DNA of 64,000 nucleotides from Spongospora subterranea (GCA_900404475.1 OUQQ01000015.1:1-64000), one strand, 5' to 3'. Numbered from the stretch's first letter, positions 11,999 to 27,330 are shown. Program-made: numbers and translations. Notes: generated by a model from the letters alone, not told the origin.

Positions 11999-12780
11999 AG
12001 CATGCCCAGAGTATTGAAAACTGCACTATCGAATGAGATTCAAGCTGGGAGCGTTGTCGTATTCTGCCCGCCCCGATCCAATTATGTTCTCGTCGCCTTG
12101 CTGTACTCAGGTAAATGAGGTGATACTGATATTGTGCAAGTGCTGGCTGCGGCGTTCACGGAGGATAACCCATAAATACACCAGATTTGGGGTATCGTGG
12201 ACTGTTGATTGACTTCTTGCAATGGTCAAACGGAGAACAACAGCGATCCCTTGACAAGCCGACCGTTCACGTCCATAGCGCCCCGTTTCGTGAGCGGGCC
12301 GTATGCCCCGACAATGTGCATCACCATTCGAACATCGGGGTTATCGACTCCCGCTCCAAATCCAGACGTCGCAACCATAAATCTGCACATCTGAAAACAC
12401 TGTTACATACCTAAAGCAAGCAGCTCCTTGAATTGGGTTATCGAGACAAACAGCTACCTTTTCGATTTGGTCCAAGTATCTTCGAAAATCCAGGCTGTCA
12501 ATACCGAGCTTTGCTAGACAATAATGTCGATCATCATATAAAGACGTTTAGGATGGGCATAACATTATCGGAGCATAGGATTTATTGTCGTTCGCACAAG
12601 AAACGGGAGTCCGCCGCTGGAAAACGATGATCATATCAGTATTCGAAAGCTGATTTGAATTCCCATCATAACAAGGGGACCAGACTGCGTTATGTCATCG
12701 AAAAATCTCCTTGTCATCATCGAACGTGTTGAAGAGATGCGTTGATGCAGGCGCCGGACGTTCAAGAACACCCAACGAAG

Positions 12781-13390
12781 CTATGGAAACACCATACACA
12801 CACCAGTAAACGTTCAATAGAAGCAGAAGTGAGTTTATCGTAATGATCCAACGACAATTTAGTGACTCACGTAAATACGCTCATGCGCTAAAGAATCGTA
12901 ATGGTTCAAAAGGCTACGGGAAAGCAAGTAGAGTTTCGAAGAAGCTGTACGGGTAAGCTCGTCAGAGGTTCGATAATCCTGCGGCCTGCCCTCTCGCGAG
13001 CTGGTTGCATCCTGGATTATCGAATCTCTGAAGAGCTTACCCGTACAGCTCCTTCGAAACTCTTGGAGACACCAAGAATTTGGTTACTTTCCAGCCCATT
13101 CAGCTTCATAAAAGTGCTTGAATCAAGTGTAGGTTTCGCAAATTGATCTTCCTCCTCTATCGATTCCGGGCGATAAGAGCGGCACGAGCAGATGGTATTC
13201 CTTCAAATCATCACAACCTACTGACGTCAGCATTCTAAACCAATTTAGCGCAGGGGCGCATTGACGTGAATCATTAAATTATCGTTGGATTATCATGGTA
13301 CTCTATTGTACTCTGTTGGGAAATAAACTCACTTCCTCTGTTGAACATTCACCGGTGTGTGTATGGTATTTCCATGCAAGACAATCGGCG
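12781..13390. repeat. Diverged inverted duplication around the 49-bp palindrome
   Basis: The plus strand at about 12781-12900 (TGGAAACACCATACACACAC ... GAAGTGAGTTTA) resembles the minus strand read from about 13375 to 13245 (TGGAAATACCATACACACAC ... GGAAGTGAGTTTA). The similarity continues through ATCCAACGA(C/T)AATTTA and GCGCTAAA. The two copies face each other across the palindrome at 12931-13062. The minus-oriented copy keeps about 190 nt that the plus copy lacks. Both copies keep a coding-like exon end before GTGAGT (STEE; IEAE). This looks like two old copies of one element inserted or rearranged head to head. Confidence 0.6.
12931..13062. repeat. 49-bp near-perfect inverted repeat with 34-nt loop
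   Basis: The left arm 12931-12979 and right arm 13014-13062 are reverse complements at 46 of 49 positions, compared by eye. The three differences are single substitutions. The loop is 12980-13013. Read on the minus strand, the right arm contains a splice donor (CGG|GTAAGC at 13040). The left arm reads as an open exon (DYRTSDELTRTASSKL). The right arm read on the plus strand gives the related DYRISEELTRTAPSKL. A transcript from either strand could form a strong hairpin. Confidence 0.9.
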
Positions 13391-13869
13391 AGCATCTCCA
13401 CTTGGCGCTGTCGGAACTTGTTGATTTCCAGGGCATCAACCCATCAAATGGTTTGCGTTGAAGAAAACCTTTATCAACCGGACTGCAAGGACCAAGGCAA
13501 ACGTCGCCTTTACTTGTAATTTCCGCTCTGGCGGTATGTGCCATGATAGAAACCGATTTTACGTTTTTAGAACAACTATTCTATCGCTGCTGGAATATTC
13601 TTGCAGTCTGACTGATTTGGAGCCTTGTCTTCATCTTCAGCCACATATCGCGATAGTAAACCATAAGAGTGAACCAATAGAAATTTTGAACACTTGAACT
13701 CATTGTAACGGAGAAACGGATGAAAAGTGCATGGGCTTTTTTTGCAGTAAAGAAAAAGTGACGGAAACCAGCTGAGTGAGCTTCGAGGACTGAATGGTGA
13801 AATCTTGGTGGAAACGGCAGCACAGTTTTAGTATTAATATGCACAACTGTGGTGATTTAGTTCCAACGA

Positions 13870-14422
13870 CAAAGAGCAAGTGCTGCTTTTAAGATGTGAC
13901 CAACCGCCATTCTCGCCTCGAGTATCAGTCGCAACTGATTAGCGTCGGCACCAATCCGAGGTAGTCTTATCATAACCCTTGCCGCGATTGGTAATCTCTA
14001 AGTAGGTATACATCGTGCAATACGCCTTCGATGATATATATATTCAACATCGCCGGTGTCACAAACTTGTGACATCAGATCTACAGAGGCGTTGGACGCA
14101 AAACTCACTTTAAATTTGGTACGCAGTTAACAGGAACAATGCACTGCTTGTCACCCAAAATGGAGAATTGCCAGAGCGCGAGAAATGGTTCAAAGCAAGC
14201 TGCAGTGTGGCCCAGAATCAGCATAATCACACGCGTGTGGTGCGACGAGTTCAACTTGATTCTCCTACCTATTATGAAAACCACGTGGTTCCGATCAACT
14301 ATCGTGGCAACCATGCACATCTGCATTGCAGCTATGCAATAGATCTCTCCGCTGAAGCAACAATTACAGAGAAGGTCCCGCTATCGCAAAATCACAAAAA
14401 AAAAACATGTACTCCAAGTTAA
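13870..14422 (+). CDS. Hypothetical multi-exon protein, family unknown
   Basis: Three plus-strand segments read like protein, separated by short intron-sized gaps: TNRHSRLEYQSQLISVGTNP at about 13876-13945, YAFDDIYIQHRRCHKLVTSD at about 14020-14110, and then NALLVTQNGELPEREKWFKA running through VVRRVQLDSPTYYENHVVPI and NYRGNHAHLHCSYAIDLSAE to a stop at 14420-14422. The last part is His- and Tyr-rich. No start codon or exact junction is secure. It sits beside the helicase relic and may belong to the same element. An antisense frame exists but is less protein-like. Confidence 0.35.
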
Positions 14423-14560
14423 GGTTGCATCTTCACAACAAGATTGAATCCTGGTGAAGCAGGTAGAGGCAACCCTGGTAGACTACCCCTTTATCTCACG
14501 GGGTTTCACTTCGTATCGCAATTGCTTCGTCATTTTGTAAAAGTCGTCGATTCGTGGTGG

Positions 14561-15159
14561 ATGGCCGACCGGCGACGCCATGGGCGTCAAATATCTCGAT
14601 CGCGATCTCCACGCCGGCGCCGCTCTCGTAGTCCACCCCGGGCCCGTTCTCGGTCTCCATTTCGTCGGGCTCGCTCACGTTCTTTGAAACGGGACCGTTC
14701 CAGATCCCCTTCTCGTTCCCGCAGAAGGGGTCGATCCAGGTCGCGTTCGAGAGGTCGAACCGCTCTAAGATCTGAGTCCCCAAGACGTTATCGCCGCTCA
14801 CCATCACCTAATGCGAGAAGTCGGCGTGGCAAATCACGCCGCTCGCTATCCCGAGATGCGTCTCGAGAGCGCCGAAACTTGCAAGTTAAAGCAGAAGAAG
14901 CAGAAGCCTCCAAAAACGAAACTGTAGATGGTGATATGACGGAAGATCAAATGATGCAGGCTTTAGGATTGCCGGTTGCGTTGAGTACATCGAAAGGGAA
15001 ACTGATCCCAAATCAAATGTCTGGCGCCAGAATACCTAGCAAGAGGCAGTATCGACAGTATATGAACCGACTTGGTACGAAAACGATAGTTTTGATAATA
15101 TGTTATCTCATTGCCATGGTTTAGGAGGTTTTAATCGCCCGCTGAGCAAGACGTTTTAA
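14561..15159 (+). CDS. SNRNP27: SNRNP27-like U4/U6.U5 tri-snRNP protein
   Basis: SNRNP27 (27K) is a component of the spliceosomal tri-snRNP, acting in the nucleus. The ATG at 14561 opens an RS-rich region (RSRSPRRRRSRSPPRARSRS, then more RS/RR dipeptides to about residue 105). A short acidic linker leads to the conserved C-terminal block: MTEDQMMQALGLP, then SKRQYRQYMNRLG. A 50-nt phase-1 intron at 15075-15124 (GTACGA..TTTAG) must be removed to give the hallmark ending GGFNRPLSKTF; the human end is GGFNRPLDFIA. The stop is TAA at 15157-15159. An in-frame upstream extension to 14444 lacks family similarity, so I chose MADRRRHG as the start. Confidence 0.9.
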
Positions 15160-15345
15160 AAACGTTTTATATAAACTTATTGATGTAATAACTTAGTGAT
15201 GTTTTTCAGGTAGTGCAAGCTTATTTTTTGACAATGATATCGCTAATTGAACTTGATTAGATCGCGCGTCATCAACCGATGCGTCAAACTGATCTTTCTG
15301 CAAAAGTTGTTATCAGAATATCTGTGATCGATAATTTTCTTGATA

Positions 15346-16680
15346 TCAAACCTTCTCCTTAATATGCTTTACAGTTCGGCCGACCCCGTCCACAACGCAT
15401 TGTCTGACAAGCTCCAACACAAAGCATAGGGTGTCAAACGCATCGTAATCTTTAGCCTCCAACTGTCGCAATGACGCAAATCTCAGCGACATCACCAATT
15501 CGGGACCATGCATGTGGATGTCATTCTCACAACTGGCCAAAACTGGGGCGACTTGGCATTCCCAGTCCTCGGAACCGCATAAACCATCTGAGACATCAAC
15601 AAAATAGTTTAAATACTAAAAATGTACAGCAGCTTATCGGAAATGACCATTGAGTTTGGCGAATATTTTGTCCAGTTTCGCAACTGTTGAAGGTTTTGCC
15701 AAGACAACGTTTTTAAATTGAGCTTGGAATAATCGAGCAACTGAAGCCGGTATCGGCTTCAAGTTTATCAGCGTATAATCTGCCTTGAGTTTAACCAGAG
15801 CCGTTGTTATAACAGCGTCATCTTTGAATTGTCGCAAGATCCTCTGCTCAATGAGCTGCTCGATTAATTGCCGTCGTCGCTTAGCCGATGTGGTTTCCAC
15901 AAGTTCTGCGACAGTTGCGTTGATTTCAAGAGCTCGGTCGTAATCTTCCCCATTGTCCGATACTGTGCCCTGCAACTCATTCTTTGGCGAACGATTGTGA
16001 CCCTTTGTGACAGGAGAAAGTTTTACTGATTCTGAAGATGCGGCATCAGCGCGTTTTGAGGTTCCTCTAGGTGTTTTAGACAAGGACGGGCTGTGTTGCG
16101 ATCGATCAATAGAATTTTTGGGCGACACCAAGGAATCACCATGTTTCTTGATATTTGAATCGTTTTCGGTTTTCTCGGCCTTGGATGTTTTTGCCCCTTT
16201 CGCTAACTCGTTGTGCTCATCATCAGGTGAGTGTTTGATATCTTCAGCATCTTGACCGACCAAGACGACATCTTTGGAACGTACAGATCCCGTCTTTTTA
16301 GCGGGTAGTCGACCCGTTGTTGTTGGCACAGCAACCGCGTGTTTTGAGGCCTTACGAGGTGGTTTGGACAACGATGGGCTGAGTTTCGATGAATCTATAG
16401 ATTTCTTGGCTGATACATCGGAATCACCATTTTCCTTGATAGTTAAGTCGTTCTCGTTTCCCTCGACCTTGGAAGGTTCAGCCCCTTTCGCTAACTCCTT
16501 GTACTCATCATCTGGTGAGTGTTTGATATCTTCAATTTCTTGACCAACCGAGACGACAGCCTTGGATCGCACAGATCCCGTCTTCTTAGCGGGCCGACGA
16601 CCAGTTGTCGTCGTCAAAACATCTGATTCGAGCGGCCCTCGTCTTTTCCTGGTACTGACCCCAGACGTTGCCGACGGCAT
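15346..16680 (-). CDS. Charged nuclear-type protein with two 96-residue tandem repeats
   Basis: The ATG at 16680 starts MPSATSGVSTRKRRGPL, a basic nuclear-localisation-like stretch. Two direct repeats follow with a period of 96 residues. Each starts TTTGR(R/L)PAKKTGSVRSK and continues DIKHSPDDE, ELAKGA, then SPSLSK.PR (residues about 25-112 and 121-208). A helical C-terminal domain (TSAKRRRQLIEQLIEQRILR; AVITTALVKLKADYTLINLK; ASVARLFQAQFKNVVL) loosely resembles the TFIIS-N/IBD helical bundles of transcription-elongation partners, which is a weak inference. An intron near 15580-15642 (donor AATG|GTCATT, acceptor TCTCAG, phase 1) joins a final exon GLCGSEDWECQVAPVLASCE..KHIKEKV ending at 15346. 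The disordered, Ser/Lys/Glu-rich repeats probably serve as linkers or phosphorylation arrays. Confidence 0.7.
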
Positions 16681-16683
16681 TAC

Positions 16684-17755
16684 TTAAGTTAACCCCCTTT
16701 CCCTGATGTCAATGACCTCGATTTTCAAAAGGGTACAGTTCAAGGCGATCCAGCGAATCCCGACGTCGGCGAAAATTGCCAAGGTACTGTAGTAAACCCA
16801 GTTGTAGCCTGTTATTCGGCCAGGTCCACCCCGGCTATTACGGAGCCCGACAACAACCGTCAACCGCAGCCTCTTTCCCATGGACAAGTCCGATACCATA
16901 TCGATGTTACAGTGGCGATAGGTCAAGTCCACTGTTGATGACTACACAGTACAGTACGGTCCACCGTTACCAACGACGCGAAGTTGGGGACATGTTTTCA
17001 GGACCCGATTGTGAACCATTTGTGGGATAAGGTCATTGGGTTCGGGTATATTCGATTATCGGTTCTGGAAACGGATTCCACTTTTGAGACATTCTTTCCG
17101 TATTTCCAGATGAACGACGGGAAACCTTAGATGAATTTGGGATCGGATTCGATTATTCGCAATGCGCTAGTCGGCAACGGAGAGGCGACAAATGCAGCTG
17201 GGTCTCGTTATGAATAAAAAATGAGCCGACCTCGTTGGCATTCACTTGCTTTCATAGATATGATGTTTTATGCAGATTTAGGTAGAGCAACTGATGATGA
17301 TATTGCGGGAGTTGCCAAGCAGATGCAGGCGGATCACACGCTCAGGAATGGTTTCCCTTGTCGACAGACCACAACAACACCGTTCGCATCGCTGAAACTC
17401 CCTGGCGGTTTTCTTGTCAGACATGGTCAACACTCAACCTTGATCCTGATATTCCAACTAACAATGGGACCAGTCCATCGATACCTGGTGCAGTATTTCA
17501 CAGGACTTGGTGAAGGATCATCGAGTTTGCGACTGCCGCGTCTCACTCCTATCTCTTTTGAAACAATGATCGACGCATCGATTATCGGTTCTATTTGGAG
17601 ATTGCCATTCCAAACGGAGGACCCGATTGTTGATTGACGTTGTCCGAATCGGCGCAATTCACCTGAAAAATTGCCGAGCGGAGTTGGCTGTTTTCGTTAA
17701 GTGAGCAGTTGTTGCGGATTGTTGGCACTGACGAGATTTCTCGATCGGAGCGACG
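16684..17755. other. Gap with two doubtful open frames
   Basis: A minus-strand frame at 16684-16932 (VSDLSMGKRLRLTVVVGLRN; GRITGYNWVYYSTLAIFADV) looks mildly protein-like. It ends just before the start of the repeat protein, so it could be an upstream exon of it. A plus-strand frame of 138 codons begins with ATG at 17221 (MSRPRWHSLAFIDMMFYADL) and ends at 17637. I recognise no family, and it is not clearly linked to NSMAF downstream. The rest shows nothing. Confidence 0.25.
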
Positions 17756-22291
<4,536 letters not shown>

Positions 22292-22581
22292 GACCGTAAT
22301 GTAGTCGATACAATCACAGACGAAGAACGGCAACGTCACTGATCATCCGAGCACATCACTTTGCGTCAAAAGGGCTCGCGATCCCATGGTCTCGCTAGAT
22401 TGTCGTGATGGTTCAGCAAAGGAACAATTCTGTACTTTATCCATGCCTGGACGTTTTTCTCGTGTTGGACTAAGAATGCTTGTTATTGATCAGTCAATAG
22501 AGTAAATCATAGTTAAAGCGGATCTCGGAAAGTGTTTGGCCTTTGGGGAATCTGCAATAGTGTTTCGAATAGGGGATGAAC

Positions 22582-22950
22582 CTATTGCCGTCGGCCCTCA
22601 GAGATCCTTCTGTGTACAAATACTACAGGATCAAAGTCCAACAGACGGTTTTGGAGTACCAGTTCAACACCATTTCCTCTGCAGATATTAGGGGAATCGG
22701 ACTGAATCTCCTTGGTTTTTCCAGGCCATTCACGACACCTTAGACCATGGAAAAATGGCGAACAAGTTAACGACGTCGTTTGCACAAAATCGTTGAAGTC
22801 AAGTGAGTAATCGAGTCTCTCATTACACTTCCGAGTACTTCGGAACTTCTCACAAATGTGGGCCCTGTTTGGTTTCTGAAAGAAATCGGGTTCTGAATCC
22901 GATCGTAAAGTGCAAAGCAGAACCGATGGACGGGAACATGGAAAGAAAAA
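22582..22950 (-). CDS. Possible terminal exon or small separate gene downstream of the RAP gene
   Basis: A minus-strand frame without an internal ATG is open from about 22950 to a stop at 22582. A good acceptor (TTTCTTTCAG) near 22890 precedes KPNRAHICEKFRSTRKCNER, LDYSLDFNDFVQTTSLTCSP and ending VELVLQNRLLDFDPVVFVHR RISEGRRQ. It reads convincingly as protein, but I do not know the family. It may be the last exon of the RAP gene, if the stop at 22962 is bypassed by a donor such as YLRA|GTTAAGAAT, or a separate gene whose first exon I cannot place. Confidence 0.4.
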   Translation of the reverse strand, partial: FFFPCSRPSVLLCTLRSDSEPDFFQKPNRAHICEKFRSTRKCNERLDYSLDFNDFVQTTSLTCSPFFHGLRCREWPGKTKEIQSDSPNICRGNGVELVLQNRLLDFDPVVFVHRRISEGRRQ

Positions 22951-22961
22951 TACAAAAACAT

Positions 22962-24864
22962 TTATGTATATTCCTTTCCCATATTCTTAACTCTAAGGTA
23001 ACCGACATGGGCGTCGATATTGCCAGGGCCGAATGTCCACTCGTAGAACGGGATCGAGCGCAGATTCCAGCCCGATTTCCTGACGATTGACGCTTTCAAC
23101 AGGGTCGCTCCCCTGGCCCGGGACGATAATCGGCAATAATGCTGAGGACCGTTGATCTCCCACACGTCATTCTTGTCGGGATTCACCATATCCAGCCAAT
23201 ATCCAGATTTTGGGCATTGAACTTCCGTCTGAATATTGGGCCATAACTATGGGGGACAGTCGTTCAGTCCCCGAAACTATCGAAACATCGACGTATTTGA
23301 CCTGCTTCGCCGCGGACACAACGGATTCGTGAAAATCTGATGTTGCTGATCGAATTGGATCAGTGCTCGTGAAGATTCGTCGCGCTTCGGCCCTCATTTC
23401 GGGCACTTTCGGAATAATCATCGCCGTTTCAATCGATCTCAGGTGGAATCGATCCGCCCATTCGAACGCCAAATGCACCTGAGCAAGCTCGCGCGGCCCA
23501 AAACCTGAACAAAAATGGAGTCGGATTTAGGACTCCGAATGAACGTGATGAGAAGAGATTTACTGGAATGTGATTTGACTAGAGCTGAGAAGAGACTTGG
23601 GAGCTGTGTTGGCCTTCTGGCAACAGCTAAAGACCAACACAGATTCGCCAGCGATTGCTGGGAATAGACTCCCGAGCACAAAACCCGATCAATATCGTCA
23701 CTGGAGAGGGAAAAGGAGTGAATGGGCGGTGGAGATAGGCGCAAATGGGATCTGACAGGTGTAGACGCCGTTCAAGGGTTGAGAACAAGGCAGATGGGCA
23801 GATGGCAGAATGGGCCATTGCACATATGATCTGTGATAGGTTCTTGGTCGTCATCCCTCCCATATCGTCCATCAATCTCGGGCACAAAATGTTCTCACTC
23901 CACTCCTATGTCCAACACATTTGCGTCAAAACAAAATCGCATTGCGGAAACCTCGATAAAACGAATTGAACTACGAGAGGAGATACCTTGGGTAAAACAG
24001 CCCCTTTACTGAACGACCAGACCAACTCAGCACATCTTCCCATTGACAACGAGCCCAGTTCATCGGACGTGACGGTCTTCAATCGTAGCGACATTGGGAT
24101 CATGGTCTTGGCCATCAGATTCGGATGGCGAATATGGAGATTGGAGCGCGTTATCGCCCCGGCCAGTTTCGTCATCTGCGAGAGCGATAGCTGCGAGACG
24201 AGATGGGTCCGGTCGATATGATCGGCGATATCGCCCCACAGTTCGGGGTCGATTTCCAGCTCGGCCGCCGATGCGATCGATAAACAGCCGCCAACGATCC
24301 CGCCGGGACTGCAATCGGATAAACCCTGACGGAATCTATCGATGAGCTTGTTCATGATCGGGGCGTAATTGGGGTCCGAAGCGAAGATGGCGCTGGATTG
24401 GAGGAATTTTGAGGCGGCTGATGGCGATATTTGGTTTCGGATGGACGCCGTTGACCATTTCCGTAAAGTATTGAGAAGAGGGCCAGATGGGTTCTTATAT
24501 TGTATTAGCGCTTGACCTATAACAGGGAATTGTGATCAGAGATTCGGCCAAGATCGATAGAAAAACGGTATTCGGATTCCCAACATGTCGTGGCGATCGT
24601 TTCTGAATTGAACGACGGCGCTAGGCCATCGCGATCGGCGCTCATAACCAGGTCGGAGAATTGATCGAGGGATCGGCATTGGCGTAATGAGTTGAGATGA
24701 GCCCATTGTGCACGAGATGTGGACGACAGGACTGCAGCTGTTGTCGCCATTTTCCCACCTGGAAATCGCCCTGGGAGTCGAAAACTCCGGGCGGGGGCGC
24801 CAGGGGGATGGCGACATCGTCCAATGATGACCCGGTGGAGCGGCACTACCAGGTGAAAACCCAC
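22962..24864 (-). CDS. RAP-domain organellar RNA-binding protein (FASTK/OPR-like helical repeats)
   Basis: RAP proteins bind RNA in mitochondria or plastids and act in organellar transcript processing. The C-terminal RAP domain is clear: DVWEINGPQHYCRLSSRARG, then GATLLKASIVRKSGWNLRSI and PFYEW, ending at 22962. Upstream are helical repeats typical of the family (QLSLSQMTKLAGAITRSNLH; LSQIICAMAHSAICPSALFS; SLANLCWSLAVARRPTQL; FGPRELAQVHLAFEWADR). The N-terminal unit is SLRQCRSLDQFSDLVMSADR. An intron with acceptor GTTATAG near 24517 and further introns near 23980, 23735 and 23490 restore the frame. The start is either the ATG at 24864, giving an Arg-rich presequence-like stretch (MGFHLVVPLHRVIIGRCRHP), or the ATG at 24750 (MATTAAVLSSTSRAQ). 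The former would suit mitochondrial import. Confidence 0.8.
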
Positions 24865-25775
24865 CCGTTTTAGTCAACTACGAGCGTGTTTTGTGGAGAT
24901 TTCAACGGCGCGTTGATCACCTGATCCCTCGGTGGGAAGTTCAGGTTTTGGTTGAGGGAACGAGCTACTCAATTCCCCTCAATTATTGCCTAAACCCCCA
25001 AATATATCACTCTCAGCTATTAAATATTTATTTTGCCAACCTGATTGGCAGCCCTATAAAAGATCGTCATGAATTCTCGTTCAATCAACCGTGTTAAGAG
25101 TGCTGATGGGTTTGGTCTCCGATCGGGTATATTGATATCGCGATATTGGTATTGTATTGACCCTGTGGGTGCTGAATCTTCTCAACATTTCTTGGATATC
25201 GGTGGGTAACAAGGCAATGCCCCTCTTTATCTATCATATCTTGAACACCACACTATATTTGATTTGGTGCTTGCCATAGATCGGGCGCAAAACACGGTTG
25301 GATTGGCAGTGATTTACAGTTTTAGAACTACAGAGATTAATGCCGGGGATTAAAAATCAGATCATGATCGATCAGGTTTCCGAGATGATAAGCGGTCGTT
25401 TTATCACTTATTTGACAATATCTTCGGGGCCAACCCAAGTCTATACAATGCGAATAATGCTGTCCCTCGGACGGCGATTTGCCAGGCAACTTAATCAACG
25501 CGCGTATGTTCAATCCAAGCGAGAAATACGGGGTCGAGATAAGAATGACCCAATGTGAAAGTCATCACGATCACCAGTTTTACAACCGATTTCGCCCCTA
25601 ATTTCGCTTTCTCCAAAGAAAACGACCTCAACTTTAATCGGCGACATGTAAACTAAAGTGCGTCTGTGGTATCGATAATTGTGCGCGACCCGGAACGCAA
25701 CGTGAATCCGGTGTATTTGACGACAGGGACGTTGATTGCGCCATCAATAATAACGTTAGCAATTGGCCAACACAC
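24865..25775. other. Divergent intergenic region between RAP gene and BUB3
   Basis: Both flanking genes start outward from here, so it should hold both promoters. A 72-codon plus-strand frame at 25340-25558 starts with ATG but shows no family resemblance, and I do not call it a gene. No repeats or RNA genes were seen. Confidence 0.4.
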
Positions 25776-27045
25776 ATGGCTGGACAGGGCCCGGATTTTG
25801 AGCTTCCGTCACCGCCGTCGGATGGGATTTCGTCGCTGGAGTTCGCCGATTGGGACGATCATTTATTAGTGTCGTCCTGGGATCACGTATGTGCGCCCTT
25901 TTCAGATCAAACGATTCCGATTCGTGTTCCAGATTCGCTAATCGTCGGTTGTGAATAGTCGGTGAGAGTGTATGATATAGGATCTCAGAAATGTCTATCG
26001 GTTGTGGATCCATGCCAGTGCCCACTCTTATCCAGTCAATGGTGCGGCCGAAATCAATGCATATCAGGTGCCATCAACGGCAGTGCGGTTCTTACTGATC
26101 TTAACACCTCTCACACTGTTCAGACCTTACAAGGTCACAACCTAGCTGTGTCTAAGGTATCAGCTCTCGCCGCCGTTCCTCGATGGAATATCGCTCAATC
26201 ACACACGTTTAGGTCCTCTGTCCAACGTGGTGGTCATCTCCATCATTATGTGCCACATCATCTTGGGACATGTCGGTCCATCTATATGATGTTAGGTCTG
26301 GCGAACAGCCAACCCATCAGCAGTCTCTCCACTCTAAGATTTATACCATGGCCGCCGTTCCCCATTCGTACCTGCTCCTGATCGCCACCGCCGATCGCCG
26401 GGTTCATATCTACGACACCCGGAACATGGCCACTCCTGAGCAGGTTGTTCCTCCACCCAGTTTGGCTGATTTGCCACCAATATTGCTGCTGTTTTAGGTT
26501 CGGGAGTCGTCATTACGGCACCAGACGCGCGGGTTAGCCGCCATGACCGATGGATCTGGATACTGTCTATCATCAATTGAAGGACGTGTTGCCGTTGAAT
26601 ATATCAATCCAGATCCAGAAGTTCAGCTGGGCAAATACGCGTTCAAATGTCATCGAGGAGCAACTTCTTTCGGTAAACAGGTATCAATCTGTGTTTTGAT
26701 GAACATACTTGCCCCAAATTATTCATCGTTCGACAGTTAGTTTATCCAGTAAACTGCATTGCGTTCAATCCCGTATATGGCACATTTGCCACCGGAGGCG
26801 ATGATCATATTGTAAATATTTGGGATGGGGCCGCACGAAAACGGATCCGGCAACTGGCTCCATATCCCAGCTCGATCAGCGCTTTGGCGTTCAGCTCCAA
26901 GGGCGACTATCTGGCCATCGCCTCAAGCTACACGTATTCAGAAGGGGACAAAACCCATCCTCAGGATCAGGTCTTTGTTCGAATGGTCGACAGGGCCGAA
27001 GTTATGCCCAAAGCTGGAGTTCCCAATAAAGGGGAAAGGCAGTAA
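25776..27045 (+). CDS. BUB3: Mitotic checkpoint WD40 protein BUB3
   Basis: BUB3 is a seven-bladed WD40 propeller that docks BUB1/BUBR1 on phosphorylated KNL1 at kinetochores. The ATG at 25776 gives [20 protein letters not shown] then SSWDH. A short intron (donor GTATGTGC, acceptor GAATAG) restores [17 protein letters not shown], matching BUB3 blade 1. Later exons carry [23 protein letters not shown], and the diagnostic [20 protein letters not shown] followed by YAFKCHR. After another intron come [29 protein letters not shown] and [16 protein letters not shown] with HPQD, all BUB3 hallmarks rather than RAE1 ones. The stop is at 27043-27045. Several introns of about 50-60 nt interrupt it. Confidence 0.93.
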
Positions 27046-27330
27046 AATCGGCAATACCCTGATCCGACACTGGTTCTGAAATCGATAAAAAAAATGTTGA
27101 ATTTGAGAATAGTTCCGTTGTGTTTCGTGGTTCAATTGCTATAGGATTCGCTGACGATGATGGACGAAGCCTGCCCCTTTTTATTCTTGTGATATCTTGT
27201 CGAGGGGCCCGTTATATCTTTGAGCCGCGTGCCTCAGGTTAGGTGCTCCATCAATTATCATATTGGGACCAGGGCTTTCGACACCGAATATGACGTCAAT
27301 GGGTAGATATGCGCCATCCATACGCGATCT

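Larger units (their letters stand above)
12100..13580 (-). pseudogene. RecQ-like helicase fragments, probably decayed
   Basis: The minus strand shows helicase C-domain sequence at about 12220-12560: LGIDSLDFRRYLDQIEKVAV, a 20-nt possible intron, then MVATSGFGAGVDNPDVRMVM, a clear motif V of RecQ-type helicases. Where motif VI (QxxGRAGR) should follow, the frame reads YGPLTKRGAMDVNGRLVKGS and stops, so the arginine-finger motif is corrupted. Upstream, coding-like exons on the same strand end at good donors: EINKFRQRQVEMLADCLAWK..STEE|GTGAGT near 13340, LNGLESNQILGVSKSFEGAV|GTAAGC near 13040, and SKLYLLSRSLLNHYDSLAHE near 12900. I did not find Walker A or DExH. A transposon-borne helicase such as the fungal telomere-linked type is a possibility. 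The patch also contains an inverted duplication, listed separately. Confidence 0.45.

Noticed and set aside
12931..13062. Possible rho-independent terminator or CRISPR-like repeat
   Set aside because: Eukaryotic context, no U-run, and only two arms of an inverted repeat with no spacer array.
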